In this document: positions 22,010-35,561 of the stretch, piece after piece
Numbering within the stretch: the first letter of the stretch is position 1
Layout: every line of letters begins with the position of its first letter
Assembly: GCF_023898315.1 (NCBI RefSeq)
Contig: NC_064617.1
Location: 712,277,202-712,341,201 of the forward strand
Origin: Schistocerca nitens
Taxonomy: Eukaryota > Arthropoda > Insecta > Orthoptera > Acrididae
Reading direction: 5' to 3'
DNA: 64,000 nucleotides
Program-made: the position numbers and the translations under genes
Notes under the pieces: model-generated
Databases searched by the model: none
The model's input: only the letters and a program-made list of their open reading frames with translations
Told to the model about the DNA's origin: nothing

Positions 22010-22850
22010 CACTACTAGCCATTAAAATTGCTACACCATGAAGATGACGTAATACAGACGCGAAATTTAACCGACAGGAAGAAGATGCTGTGATATGCAA
22101 ATGATTAGCTTTGCATCACAGACAGGAGCCCCTGCGATGGTGTATTCAACAACGAAGCTGGGTGCACGAATGGCAAAACGTCATTTTTCGGATGAATACA
22201 GGTTCTGTTTACAGCACCATGATGGCCGCAAACGTGTTTGGCGACATCGCGGTGAACGCACATTGGAAGCGTGTATTCGTCATCGCCATACTGGAGTATC
22301 ACCCGGCGTGATGGTATGGGGTGCCATTGGTTACGCGTCTCGGTCACTTCTTGTTCGCATTGACGGCACTTTGAACAGTGGACGTTACATTTCAGATGTG
22401 TTACGACCCGTGGCTCTACCCTTCATTCACTCCCTTCGAAACCCTACATTTCAGCAGGATAATGCATGACCGCATGTTGCAGGTCGTGTACGGGCCTTTC
22501 TGGATACAGAAAATGTTCGACTGCTGCCCTGGCCAGCGCATTCTCCAGATCTCTCACCAATTGAAAACGTCTCGTCAATGGTGGCCGAGCAACTGGCTCG
22601 TCACAATACACCAGTCACTACTCTTAATGTACACGCCATCCAAGCTCTGTTTGACTCAATGCCCAGGCGTATCACGGCCGTTGTTATGGCCAGAGGTGGT
22701 TGTTCTGGGTACTGATTTGTCAGGATCTATGCACCCAAATTGCGTGAAAATGTAATCACATGTCAGTTCTAGTATAATATATTTGTCCAATGAATACCCG
22801 TTTATCTTCTGCATTTCTTCTTGGTGTGGCAATTTTAATGGCCAGTAGTG
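22010..22850 (+). mobile_element. Tc1-family transposon, copy B, internally deleted
   Basis: Ends carry CACTACTAGCCATTAAAATT and its complement, flanked by TA at 22008-22009 and 22851-22852. Relative to copies A and D the middle-left part is deleted: the leader (to about 22,111) joins directly to the transposase near GCATCACAGACAGGAGC, so the DNA-binding domain is gone. Remaining transposase pieces include a decayed SDESRF region, QQDNA and SPIEN blocks in several frames. It lies inside the antisense Jockey element, 17 bases from the NUMT junction. Confidence 0.92.
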
Positions 22851-22852
22851 TA

Positions 22853-22869
22853 CCTTACTGAAATCCAGG
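22853..22869 (-). mobile_element. Antisense Jockey LINE, 17-bp sliver between Tc1 and NUMT
   Basis: CCTTACTGAAATCCAGG, the complement of codons for LDFSK, is the continuation of the Jockey reverse transcriptase across the Tc1 insertion. It ends at the left NUMT junction. The next Jockey bases are found at the right side of the NUMT. Confidence 0.8.
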
Positions 22870-22898
22870 ATATTCATATCATTCAGAATATTCATATC
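22870..22898. repeat. Junction micro-duplication (ATATTCATATC twice)
   Basis: ATATTCATATC occurs at 22870-22880 and 22888-22898. The second copy is genuine COX2 sequence, the first lies between the LINE and the NUMT. This looks like templated filler DNA made during end joining. Confidence 0.85.
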
Positions 22899-23217
22899 TT
22901 CAGTATCATTGTCGTCCAATTGTTTTAATTGTGATTATTGCGTCTACTGAATCATCAAGTAAATATAGTAGTCGTAATGATGGGAGGGCAATAAAAATTA
23001 GTGTAATTGCTAGTAGTGCTGTTCAGATTGTTTCAATTAAATGTCCGTGAAGTATGTTTCGGTTTGTATAGGCAATGAATAATATATAACTTAGGGCATA
23101 ACCTACAATTACTGTAATTAATAATAATACGACCATAGTATGATCATGGAAGAATGATAGTTGCTCCATTAATGGTGACGCTCCATCTTGAAGGGATAAA
23201 TTTGATCATGTTGCCAT
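22886..23217 (-). pseudogene. COX2: NUMT inverted arm: COX2, 5' part
   Basis: First ~110 codons of cytochrome c oxidase subunit II on the minus strand, starting at ATG 23215-23217 and cut at the nuclear junction. Identical to 34,807-35,138 except for three visible substitutions. In mitochondria COX2 holds the CuA site and part of the cytochrome-c docking surface; that half is missing here. Confidence 0.92.
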
Positions 23218-23227
23218 TAATGATTTT

Positions 23228-23288
23228 TTCTAATAAAAGGTCAAACCTTTATTTGTAGAGCTTAAATCTACTGCACTAATCTGCCATA

Positions 23289-23293
<5 letters not shown>
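23228..23293 (-). tRNA. trnL2: NUMT inverted arm: tRNA-Leu(UUR)
   Basis: 66 bases with 7-bp acceptor stem (TCTAATA/TATTAGA) and anticodon TAA. Identical in sequence to the copy at 34,731-34,796. As a nuclear copy it is not expected to work. Confidence 0.9.
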
Positions 23294-24824
<1,531 letters not shown>

Positions 24825-24832
<8 letters not shown>

Positions 24833-24889
24833 GGCTGAATTTAAGGTGGTAGACTGTAAATCTACTTATGAGATGTTTCTCTCTTACCA
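24825..24889 (+). tRNA. trnY: NUMT inverted arm: tRNA-Tyr
   Basis: 65 bases, acceptor stem GGTAAGA/TCTTACC, anticodon GTA. Overlaps the COX1 start by eight bases, as in the other arm. Confidence 0.9.
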
Positions 24890-24895
24890 TGGGTT

Positions 24896-24954
24896 AGGCC
24901 TTATATTCAATTATGATTCTAGACTGCAATTCTAGAGGTGTAAAATTTACTAAG
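24896..24954 (+). tRNA. trnC: NUMT inverted arm: tRNA-Cys, 3'-truncated
   Basis: Anticodon GCA; the 3' acceptor strand is cut off after TTACTAAG at the internal junction, where the sequence switches to eight unexplained bases and then to ND4. One substitution differs from 33,065-33,128. Confidence 0.88.
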
Positions 24955-24962
24955 TCTGAACT
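24955..24962. other. 8-bp filler at internal NUMT junction
   Basis: TCTGAACT lies between truncated tRNA-Cys and truncated ND4 and belongs to neither as far as I can tell. Typical of non-homologous joining of two fragments; the exact length depends on the true ND4 sequence here. Confidence 0.5.
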
Positions 24963-25642
24963 ACCTAACTTTAATAAAACACCAGCAAGAATCATTCTAC
25001 CTGAAATAGGGGCCTCAACATGAGCCTTAGGAAGCCATAAATGAACCAAAAATATCGGCATCTTAACTAAAAAAGCAAGAATTATAAACACATAAAATAT
25101 AAAATAATAAGAACCAAAATCAACCAATAAAGGAAAATACAAAGTATTAGAAAAATCATAAACCCTAAATAACACTAACAATAAAGGCAATCTAGCAACC
25201 AGAGTATAAAAAATTAAATAAACACCAGCCTGTAAACGTTCAGGTTGATAACCTCAACCCAAAATTAAAAGTAAAGTAGGAACCAATCTACCCTCAAAAA
25301 AATATAAAAAGAAAGAAGACTCAATCTAGCAAATGAACAATAAAGCATAACCATTAAAATTAAGACTATAAAGAAAAAAAAATTTAGAATGATAAGAACT
25401 TAAATAAACTGAACCTCTAGCAGTAATTATTAAATAACAAATTCAAAAACTAAGCAAAATCAAACTAAAAGAAAAATAATCAATACCAAAATAATATCTA
25501 ATCATATTTAAATCTGCATATGAATAAACACAAATCATAAAAACAAAACTAGATAAAAACATTAAAGAATGAACCAACCATCAACAATTATTAACCAAAC
25601 AAAGAGGGATCAAAAAATAGTTATAAATAAATACTTTAACAT
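24963..25642 (-). pseudogene. ND4: NUMT: ND4, 5' half
   Basis: Minus-strand NADH dehydrogenase subunit 4, from ATG 25,640-25,642 (MLKYLFMTIFW) to the junction at 24,963, about 680 of ~1,335 bases. Visible conserved block: [33 protein letters not shown]. The start overlaps the ND4L stop by seven bases (ATGTTAA), the usual insect arrangement. ND4 is a proton-pumping subunit of complex I. Confidence 0.92.
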
Positions 25643-25928
25643 AAAGATAAACCAAAAGAATTAAAAAAATCATTCCCATGAGAACGAATTATTGAAACTA
25701 ACATAGAAAGACCTAAAGCACCTTCACAAACAGAAAAAACCAAAAAATAACAGGAAAAATATAATCATAATCAAACTCAATAAGAAAAACATTAACCAAT
25801 ATAAATAAAGAAATAACAATATATTCTAATCTCAAAAGAACCATTAATAAATGCTTACGTTTAGAAGAAAAAACATAAACACCAGCAAAATAAATCAATA
25901 AAGAAGTAAAGACAGAGAATATAAACAT
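25636..25928 (-). pseudogene. ND4L: NUMT: ND4L, one-base deletion
   Basis: 293 bases where 294 are expected. Starts ATG 25,926-25,928 (MFIFSVFTSLLIYFAG). The run in the codons for VIFLVFSV has six T where seven are needed, breaking the frame about two thirds along; coding resumes in the shifted frame up to the normal end. Confidence 0.9.
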
Positions 25929-25930
25929 TA

Positions 25931-25997
25931 GTTTTAATAGTTTAAAAAAAACGCCGGTCTTGTAAACCGGAAGTAAGTTCAGCCCCACTTTTAAAAC
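25931..25997 (+). tRNA. trnT: NUMT: tRNA-Thr
   Basis: Acceptor GTTTTAA paired with TTAAAAC and anticodon TGT in a CCGGT/ACCGG stem. Standard position between ND4L and tRNA-Pro. Confidence 0.9.
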
Positions 25998-25999
25998 TT

Positions 26000-26064
26000 C
26001 AGAGGTGGAAAAGCTTTCCATCATCGGTCCCCAAAACCGATATTTTTAATAAAACTAACCCCTG
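26000..26064 (-). tRNA. trnP: NUMT: tRNA-Pro
   Basis: Minus strand, acceptor CAGGGGT/ACCTCTG, anticodon TGG in a TCGGT/ACCGA stem. Lies between tRNA-Thr and ND6. Confidence 0.9.
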
Positions 26065-26066
26065 AA

Positions 26067-26588
26067 ATGATCAAAATAATAATTATATCGCTATCTAACG
26101 TAATAAATATTAATTTTATTAAATTAAGACACCCAATATCAATAATACTTTTCATTATCCTTCTAACTTTTCTAGTTGGACTAATAACAGGAAAAATAAT
26201 GGAAAGATATTGATTATCATATATTTTATTTTTAACGTTTCTTGGTGGTATATTAGTTCTATTTATTTATATTACGAGAATTGCATCAAACGAAATATTT
26301 CAGCCTAAATCAACTACGATAATTATTAGCTTAACAATATGAATATTTATCGTATTAACATTAATTATTTTAGATATAACAATATTTATAGACTTTTTCA
26401 AAACTACTGAAACTATAAATATTGATAATTCAATCAATTATCAAGAAATAACAATATCTTTAGAAAAACTATATAATAGAACAACATTCATTATCACAAT
26501 AATAATAATTATTTATTTATTTTTAGCACTATTAGCAGTTGTTAATATCACCAATATTAACCAGGGGCCTATTCGTAAAATAAGATAA
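26067..26588 (+). pseudogene. ND6: NUMT: ND6, frame intact under mitochondrial code
   Basis: ATG 26,067 to TAA 26,586-26,588, 174 codons including stop, with several in-frame TGA/ATA codons requiring the invertebrate mitochondrial code. Ends IRKIR before the stop. ND6 is a hydrophobic subunit of complex I. In the nucleus it would not be translatable. Confidence 0.92.
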
Positions 26589-26595
26589 TTTACTA

Positions 26596-27736
26596 ATGAA
26601 TAAACCCTTACAATTGAGACATCCTTTAATTAAAATCATTAATAACTCTTTAGTTGATTTACCTGCACCAACAAATATTTCGTTTTGATGGAATTTTGGG
26701 TCCCTACTAGGATTATGTTTGGTAATTCAAATTGTAACTGGACTATTTTTAGCTATACATTATACATCAAATATTCAAATAGCATTTAGTAGTGTAGTTC
26801 ACATCTGCCGAGACGTAAATAATGGCTGAATTATTCGAACCTTACATGCAAATGGAGCTTCTATATTTTTTATTTGTATTTATTTACATGCCGGACGAGG
26901 AATTTACTATGGGTCTTATATATACATACACACCTGAATAATTGGTACATTAATCCTATTCTTAGTTATAGCAACTGCATTTATAGGATCTGTTTTACCT
27001 TGAGGTCAAATATCATTCTGAGGTGCGACAGTAATTACTAATTTATTATCAGCAATTCCATATTTAGGAACAGATTTAGTTCAATGAGTATCAGGGGGGT
27101 TTGCTGTTGATAATGCAACATTAAATCGATTCTTTACATTCCATTTTGTACTACCGTTTATTATTGCTGCAATAGCAGCAATTCATTTATTTTTTTCTTC
27201 ACCAAACAGGATCTAATAACCCCTTAGGCCTAAACGGAGATATTGAAAAAATCCCATTTCACCCATACTTTACTTTCAAGGACTCTATTACATTTGTATT
27301 AATAACATCATTATTAATTATACTGTGCTTGATTAATCCTTACCTACTAGGAGATCCAGATAATTTTGTACCTCTTAACCCATTAGTAACCCCTGAACAT
27401 ATTCAACCAGAATGATACTTCTTATTTGTATACGCAATTCTACGATCAATTCCCAATAAGCTAGGAGGTGTTATTGCATTATTCTTACCAATTAGAATCT
27501 TAATAATTTTACCATTTTATAATAAAACACCATTCCGAGGTATTCAATTCTATCCTATTAATCAGATTTTATTCTGAATTATAGTAGTTGTTGTATGCTT
27601 ATTAACATGAATTGGTAAACGACCTGTTGAAGAACCTTACATTATAACAGGACAAATCTTAACAATCATCTACTTTACATACTTCTTAATTAATGTTCAT
27701 GTTGCAAACGCATGAGATAAACTAATTAAGGAATAA
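26596..27736 (+). pseudogene. CYTB: NUMT: cytochrome b, one-base insertion
   Basis: ATG 26,596 to TAA 27,734-27,736, 1,141 bases where 1,140 are expected. The extra base is in a T run at 27,190-27,196 (seven T, six needed) in the codons for [14 protein letters not shown]. Conserved blocks are visible before it ([26 protein letters not shown] start; WGATVITNLLSAIPY). Cytochrome b is the haem-bearing, quinone-binding core of complex III. Confidence 0.93.
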
Positions 27737-27737
27737 T

Positions 27738-27807
27738 AAGTTTATTAGCTTAAGAAAAGTATATGTTTTGAAAATATAAAACTAGAAGTTTAACTCTTCT
27801 ATTTACT
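27738..27807 (+). tRNA. trnS2: NUMT: tRNA-Ser(UCN)
   Basis: Anticodon TGA in the TATGTTTTGAAAATATA hairpin; lies between CYTB and ND1 as in the ancestral insect order. Confidence 0.88.
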
Positions 27808-27824
27808 TTTCTTAAAAAATTTCA

Positions 27825-28758
27825 CTAAATAAATGAAATAAATAAAATCTTTAAACCAACAAAGAAAATAAAAAAAATTAAAGATAAAGGGAAAAAACTT
27901 TTTAAAGCTAAGTACATTAACTTATCATAACGAAAACATGGCAATGTCCCCCGAACTCAAATAAAACCAAAGGACATAACAGCAAGCTTAATAAAAAATA
28001 TAAAAGAATAAAAGTCACCACCTAAAAAAATTAAAGCTAGTAACATTCTTATAAAAACAATTCTAGTATACTCAGCTAAAAAAATTAAAGTAAACCCGCC
28101 TGCACCATATTCAATATTAAAACCTGAAACTAACTCAGATTCACCCTCGGCAAAGTCAAAAGGGGTACGATTAGTTTCAGCTAAATAAGAAGCAAAACAA
28201 GCTAAAGCTAAAGGAAAAGAAATAATAATAAATCAACAATAAAGCTGATAATTTATAAAATCAAATATGTTAAAACTACCAATTAAAATAATTAAAGATA
28301 ATAAAATTAAAGCCAAACTAACTTCATATGAAATTGTTTGAGCAACAGAACGAAGAGAACCTAGTAAAGAATAATTTGAATTAGAAGACCAGCCAGCAAT
28401 TATAACAGTATAAACACCTAATCTAGTACAACATAAAAAAACAAAAACCCATAAGAAAAAGAACATATATAAGTTCAGTAAGGGAAAATCACTCAAACAG
28501 CCAAGGAAATTATTAAATTAAAAACAGGAGAAAAATAATAAAGTAAATAATTAGATATGATAGGAATTGGCTGCTCCTTACAAATTAACTTGATAGCATC
28601 ACTAAAGGGTTGAGGAATTCCAACAATACCTACTTTATTTGGACCCTTTCGAATTTGGATGTAACCTAAAACCTTACGCTCCAATAAAGTTAAAAAACAA
28701 CACTAATTAAAACACAAATAACTAATAAAAAAATTCAAAATAAACATAAATAAATCAT
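27825..28758 (-). pseudogene. ND1: NUMT: ND1, two one-base deletions
   Basis: Minus strand, ATG 28,756-28,758 to TAG 27,825-27,827; 934 bases where 936 are expected. One deletion is in a T run (six of seven) before [13 protein letters not shown], the other in CCCTT before LLNLYMFFF. The middle ([43 protein letters not shown]) is in frame. The usual LPRFRYD motif reads LPCFRYD (CGT to TGT). ND1 is a membrane subunit of complex I near the quinone site. Confidence 0.92.
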
Positions 28759-28769
28759 AAAGTATCAAT

Positions 28770-28833
28770 ACTATTTGTAGAAAAAATCTACATAAATGAA
28801 ATATAAATTCAACACATTAATCTGCAAAATAGT
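28770..28833 (-). tRNA. trnL1: NUMT: tRNA-Leu(CUN) with altered anticodon
   Basis: Minus strand, acceptor ACTATTT/AAATAGT. The anticodon loop reads TTTATAT, giving TAT where insects have TAG, so position 28,803 appears changed. The D-arm entry TTTTGCAGAT also lacks one G of the usual TTTTGGCAGAT. Both suggest nuclear decay or sequence error. Confidence 0.85.
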
Positions 28834-30153
28834 AATTTAATTAGTATTAATCAATAAAATAAAAAATATTTCAACCATATGGTCCTTTCGTACTAATATG
28901 AATTAATAATCTTAGGATAGAAACCGACCTGGCTCACGCTGGTCTGAACTCAGATCATGTAAGAATTTAAAGGTCGAACAGGCCTAATTACTGAGCTACT
29001 GCATCCAACATTTTTCTTAATCCAACATCGAGGTCGCAATCTGCTTTGTCGATATGAGCTCTCAAAAACAATTCGCTGTTATCCCTAAGGTAACTTAATC
29101 TTATGATCATAAATTATGGATCAAAACAACAAACATAAATAAATGATATAATAATGAAGAGTTTATTTATTCTTCATGTCACCCCAACAAAACATCATCA
29201 TTAAATATAGAAAGACAAACAAAAAACTATATAAAATATAAATGTTAAGCCCTATAGGGTCTTCTCGTCCTAAAGAAAAATTTAAGCCTTTTGACTCAAA
29301 AGTGAAATTCAAAAATTTATTAAGAGACAGTTGATTTCTCGTCAAGCCATTCATTCCAGCCACTAATTAAGAGACTAATGAATATGCTACCTTTGCACGG
29401 TCAAAATACCACGGCTCTTTAAAAATCTGCTCAGTGAGCAGGCAGACCTCAAAGTATTTTCAAGAGGACATGTTTTTGATAAACAGGCGGAAATCAATTT
29501 TGCCTAGTTCCTTATAATAAATTCACAAGGTAAAAATTATATACAAATAAATATACTAATTCTATCATTATTACAAAAATTTTAAAATTAAATAAATAAT
29601 GTTAATAAAATATCTAAAATACTTATAAAATCAAAATAAAAAATAATGAACTAAAATGTAATCTTAGAGATAGGTGGTTTAAAGCTTACTATTATATTTT
29701 ATAAAACAAATTATAGGTTATTAACTTCAAAGCTTATCCCTTAAAGAATAAATAAGTTAATATTTATATCTAAAAAATTAAATAAAAACAATTAACTTCA
29801 AAAAATTAAATTTTTTCTTAAGAAACTAGATATCTTAGGAAACGGCTAACATCTCATTTCCATAAATAATTTAATAATAATTATGATACATTAACTATAA
29901 ATTACTTATAAATCAACCCAAATCGAGACAAGTAAAGTAAATACTAAAATTTTGATAAACCCTGATACAAAAGGTACAATAAATAAAATTTACTTTTAAA
30001 AATTTAAAACAATATTTCATAAAACAATTACATTACTAATAAACTATAATCTAAAAAATCAATTCTACAAAATATACTAAGACAAAATTCGACAAAATTA
30101 TTTTTATTAAATAATTAAATAAACAAAAAATAAGTATAATAAAATAAATAATC
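28834..30153 (-). rRNA. rrnL: NUMT: 16S (large subunit) rRNA
   Basis: About 1.32 kb between tRNA-Leu and tRNA-Val on the minus strand. On the plus strand conserved 16S pieces are visible, for example CGCTGTTATCCCTAAGGTA, GGTCTTCTCGTCC and TTCGTACTAATATG. A short unrelated open frame at 29,163-29,363 has no meaning. Ends were set by the neighbouring tRNAs. Confidence 0.93.
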
Positions 30154-30221
30154 ATGATATCCTGATTTGCACAGAAAAATTTTCAGTGTAAATGAAACAC
30201 TTTACTAATAAGTTATATCTT
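30154..30221 (-). tRNA. trnV: NUMT: tRNA-Val
   Basis: Minus strand, acceptor AGATAT-type stem closing on ATATC, anticodon TAC in a TGTTTCATTTACACTG-type arm, between the two rRNA genes. Confidence 0.85.
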
Positions 30222-31050
30222 GAAACTCTTACTAGATACACTTTCCAGTACATCTACTATGTTACGACTTATCTCATCTAAATTGAAGCTAAATTAAAAT
30301 AATAAAATATAATAATCAATAATGAGAGCGACGGGCGATGTGTACACACCTCAGCCAATATCAGTTAAATTAAATAAATTAAATTACTATCAAATCCACC
30401 TTCATTAATAGTATTTCACCATCAAATCCGTTATAAACAAAAATCTATTGTAACCCACCTCCTCTTAACTATAAGCTGCACCTTGACCTGAAATATTTTA
30501 TAATTATAAATCTTGAGAATTATAACTCTAAAAAGATTCTCTGATAACGGAGATATACAAACGAATAAATTAAGTAGAGTAAATCGTGTATTATCAATCA
30601 TGGGGTAGGTTCCTCTGAATGGAATGAGATACCGCCAAATTCTTTGGGTTTAAAGACCTTAACTAAAAGTACCCTGATAAATATAATTAACATTTAAAAT
30701 AATAGGGTATCTAATCCTAGTTTATTATTTAAATTTCACAGATTCATAAAAAGAGCTATAAATAAATTTTAACATTTCACCTTACAAATTTACATTTTAA
30801 CCCTAAAAATATAAACAACTGTTTAACCAATAATATTCACTTGTAGCAATCGTATAACCGCGGCTGCTGGCACGAATTATGCCGATACTAAATCAATTGC
30901 TAAATCCAAAATCACTTGATACTCTAAATCAAATTACTGCAAAATAGAACATTTAGTTTAACAAAACTTACATATAATACAAAGAAAAAGTAAATAAATA
31001 AGCAAGAATAAAACTTTTGGAAACAAAATAAGAAATTAAAAAATTAAAAA
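30222..31050 (-). rRNA. rrnS: NUMT: 12S (small subunit) rRNA
   Basis: Minus-strand gene starting near 31,050 and ending at tRNA-Val. Conserved blocks on the plus strand include GACGGGCGATGTGTACACACC at about 30,330 and ACCGCGGCTGCTGGCAC at about 30,857. The 5' end against the A+T region is approximate. Confidence 0.92.
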
Positions 31051-31777
31051 AACTAAGAAAAAAATAGAAGATTCAAATATTTAAAGAAAAAAAGAAAAAA
31101 ACACACAAAATGACAAAAAAAGAAACGCACCCTCGAATGACCACAACAATTTCTCTATTATATATAAATAAAGATTAATATGGAACATGTATACCGATAA
31201 ATATATTATATTCTTTCTTATTTAATCTAACTTTTCAGTAATAATAAAGAAAGATTAAATAATATAATAAATATACTTTATACAATTATGTAAATTAATG
31301 TAATATGTTATTAATATAAAATTAACTTTATATTAAGTTAACTTAAATATCTATTTGTTAAATGATCTAATTATAGAAAATATATTTAATTATATAATTA
31401 TAATTAATACAATTATTTATATTAATATAATAATTTATATATAATAATATTAATTATATTTATTATATCCAATTATAATAATATTTAATATTAATTTACA
31501 TATTATTATATAATTTATAATATAATAACCTATTCTAAAACAAAAACATAAGTAGCTATAATCCTAGGTAAATAAATGTATTAAAATAATCATTTAATAA
31601 TAATAAAATAACATTATAGGTATTTAAATTTAATTAAATGTATATATTAATATAAATTATTTATTATATATAATATATATATTTAAGTTATCCTAACCGA
31701 GATAAATTAATTAGAAATAACCAAAATAATACATAAACAAATTTTTAAAAAAATTTTTAATTTATATATTAAATATA
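31051..31777. other. NUMT: mitochondrial A+T-rich (control) region
   Basis: About 730 bases with almost no G or C, full of short A/T palindromes, between 12S rRNA and tRNA-Ile. In mitochondria it holds replication and transcription start signals. No obvious long tandem repeat. A T/A-rich block ATTTTTAAAAAAATTTTTAA lies near 31,741, close to tRNA-Ile. Confidence 0.88.
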
Positions 31778-31842
31778 AATGATGTGCCTGATTAAAGGGT
31801 TACCTTGATAGGGTAAATCAAGTAAATAAAATTACCTTCATT
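31778..31842 (+). tRNA. trnI: NUMT: tRNA-Ile
   Basis: Acceptor AATGATG closing on TTCATT, anticodon GAT. First gene after the A+T region, as in other insects. Confidence 0.88.
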
Positions 31843-31846
31843 AAAA

Positions 31847-31916
31847 ATTACATAAGACAGAATTAAACTACCTCCTTTAGTATCAAAAACTAACGTGCAT
31901 CATACACCTTAATGTA
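31847..31916 (-). tRNA. trnQ: NUMT: tRNA-Gln
   Basis: Minus strand, anticodon TTG, stem TACATTA closing on TTATGTA. Abuts tRNA-Met. Confidence 0.88.
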
Positions 31917-31984
31917 AAAAGGTAAGCTAAACAAGCTAATGGGTTCATAACCCATTTATAGAGGTATCAATCCTCTCCTTTTTA
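31916..31984 (+). tRNA. trnM: NUMT: tRNA-Met
   Basis: AAAAAGG/CCTTTTT acceptor stem and CAT anticodon in the ATGGGTTCATAACCCAT hairpin; immediately precedes ND2. Confidence 0.9.
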
Positions 31985-33007
31985 ATGACCAACAGCTCTA
32001 CAAAACTTCTCTTCCTATCAACATTAATGATAGGAACGATCCTGTCCATTTCATCAAACTCCTGATTTGGAGTTTGAATAGGACTTGAGATCAACTTACT
32101 TTCATTTATTCCGCTCCTAACAAGAAATATAAATATAATAATAAATGACTCATCAATGAAATATTTTATTGTCCAAGCAATAGCATCGACAATACTATTA
32201 TTTTCAATTTTTCTGATTCAAATAAAGCATCCAATAGGATGAGAAACAGAATTTATTCCATCAATAATAATTAGATCTAGATTATTATTAAAGATCGGGG
32301 CTGCACCCATTCATTTCTGATTTCCAGAAGTAATAGGAGCTTCAAGATGAAATAACTGTTTAACACTAATAACATGGCAAAAAATTGCCCCAATAATGGT
32401 ATTATCTTATTGTATTCAACTAAGAACTTTCATTTGAACAATTTTCATTTTAAGAATTATTATTGGGGCAATAGGTGGTTTAAATCAAACATCTCTACGA
32501 CAACTTCTACCATATTCATCAATTAGACATTTAGGTTGAATAATTAGATCCCTAACAGTTAGAGAAAACATTTGAGAACTATACTTTATTATTTACTCAC
32601 TATTAAGATTAATTATGGTCTTATTATTCAAGCAAATAAATCTATTTTTTATAAACCAAATTTATTCAGCCAGAAAGATAAAAACTGAAATTAAATTCAT
32701 AATATTTTTATCTCTTTCATCCCTAGGTGGTTTACCACCATTCCTTGGATTTCTACCAAAATGAATTGTAATACAATCATTAATAGAAAATAACATAACA
32801 ACTATTATGACCATTATGGTTGTATTAACTACAATTACACTTTATTATTATATACGTATTAGATTCTCAGCCCTAATTATGTCATACAAAGAAAATTCAT
32901 GATCTATAAAAATAAAGTCTCAAAAATCAAGAATTATTCTTCCTATAACAGTAATAATTTCAACAATAGGATTAATCTCAACATCAACCTTAATCTCATT
33001 ATACTAA
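31985..33007 (+). pseudogene. ND2: NUMT: ND2, full-length frame
   Basis: ATG 31,985 to TAA 33,005-33,007, exactly 341 codons including stop, the normal grasshopper length, and no length anomaly. Many TGA (Trp) and ATA (Met) codons. ND2 is a proton-pumping subunit of complex I. Confidence 0.92.
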
Positions 33008-33070
33008 CTACTTAAGTTTACAAAACTAATAACCTTCAAAGTTATAATTAAAAGAATAATCTTTTAGGCC
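33006..33070 (+). tRNA. trnW: NUMT: tRNA-Trp
   Basis: Anticodon TCA in AACCTTCAAAGTT; overlaps the ND2 stop. The acceptor stem pairs poorly in this copy, so ends are approximate. Confidence 0.8.
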
Positions 33071-33128
33071 TTAGTAAATTTTACACCTCTAGAATTGCAG
33101 TCTAGAATCATGATTGAATATAAGGCCT
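33065..33128 (-). tRNA. trnC: NUMT: tRNA-Cys
   Basis: Minus strand, AGGCCTT/AAGGCCT acceptor stem, anticodon GCA; overlaps tRNA-Trp on the opposite strand. Confidence 0.9.
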
Positions 33129-33134
33129 AACCCA

Positions 33135-33191
33135 TGGTAAGAGAGAAACATCTCATAAGTAGATTTACAGTCTACCACCTTAAATTCAGCC

Positions 33192-33199
<8 letters not shown>
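33135..33199 (-). tRNA. trnY: NUMT: tRNA-Tyr
   Basis: Minus strand, GGTAAGA/TCTTACC acceptor, anticodon GTA; overlaps the COX1 start by eight bases. Confidence 0.9.
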
Positions 33200-34730
<1,531 letters not shown>

Positions 34731-34735
<5 letters not shown>

Positions 34736-34796
34736 TATGGCAGATTAGTGCAGTAGATTTAAGCTCTACAAATAAAGGTTTGACCTTTTATTAGAA
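34731..34796 (+). tRNA. trnL2: NUMT: tRNA-Leu(UUR)
   Basis: TCTAATA/TATTAGA acceptor, anticodon TAA; overlaps the COX1 stop. Confidence 0.9.
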
Positions 34797-34806
34797 AAAA
34801 TCATTA

Positions 34807-35490
34807 ATGGCAACATGATCAAATTTATCCCTTCAAGATGGAGCTTCACCATTAATGGAGCAACTATCGTTCTTCCATGATCATACTATGGTCGTATTAT
34901 TATTAATTACAGTAATTGTAGGTTATGCCCTAAGTTATATATTATTCATTGCCTATACAAACCGAAACATACTTCATGGACATTTAATTGAAACAATCTG
35001 AACAGCACTACTAGCAATTACACTAATTTTTATTGCCCTCCCATCATTACGACTACTATATTTACTTGAAGATTCAGTAGACGCAATAATCACAATTAAA
35101 ACAATTGGACAACAATGATACTGAAGATATGAATATTCAGACTTTATAGACGTAGAATTTGACACTTATATAACACCAGAACAAGAAATAGAAAACGACG
35201 GATTTCGACTTCTAGATGTAGATAACCGAACAATTCTACCAATAAATACGGAAGTACGAGTATTAACAAGAGCATCAGACGTCCTACACTCATGAGCAGT
35301 ACCTGCATTAGGAGTTAAAATTGACGCAACGCCAGGTCGACTAAACCAAGGAACATTTACAATAAACCGGCCTGGACTGTTCTTTGGACAATGCTCAGAA
35401 ATCTGTGTAGCAAACCACAGATTCATACCAATTGTAATTGAAAGAACTTCAGTAAACTTATTTATCAAATGATTATCTAAGTTAATCTAA
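34807..35490 (+). pseudogene. COX2: NUMT: COX2, frame intact
   Basis: ATG 34,807 to TAA 35,488-35,490, 228 codons including stop. I read the whole frame with the invertebrate mitochondrial code and found no internal stop. The CuA-binding block ([15 protein letters not shown]) is intact near residues 190-205. COX2 accepts electrons from cytochrome c. Confidence 0.94.
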
Positions 35491-35556
35491 GGAGTTAGTT
35501 AAAATGTTTAACATTAGAGTGTCAATCTAAAATAACTAAATAATTAGTACACCTTG
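35489..35556 (+). tRNA. trnD: NUMT: tRNA-Asp
   Basis: AAGGAGT-type acceptor closing on ACACCTT, anticodon GTC in TTAGAGTGTCAATCTAA. It precedes tRNA-Lys; most insects have Lys-Asp, acridomorph grasshoppers Asp-Lys. Confidence 0.9.
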
Positions 35557-35561
35557 AAATA

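Noticed and set aside
29163..29363. Protein frame inside 16S rRNA
   Set aside because: It lies entirely within conserved rRNA sequence.
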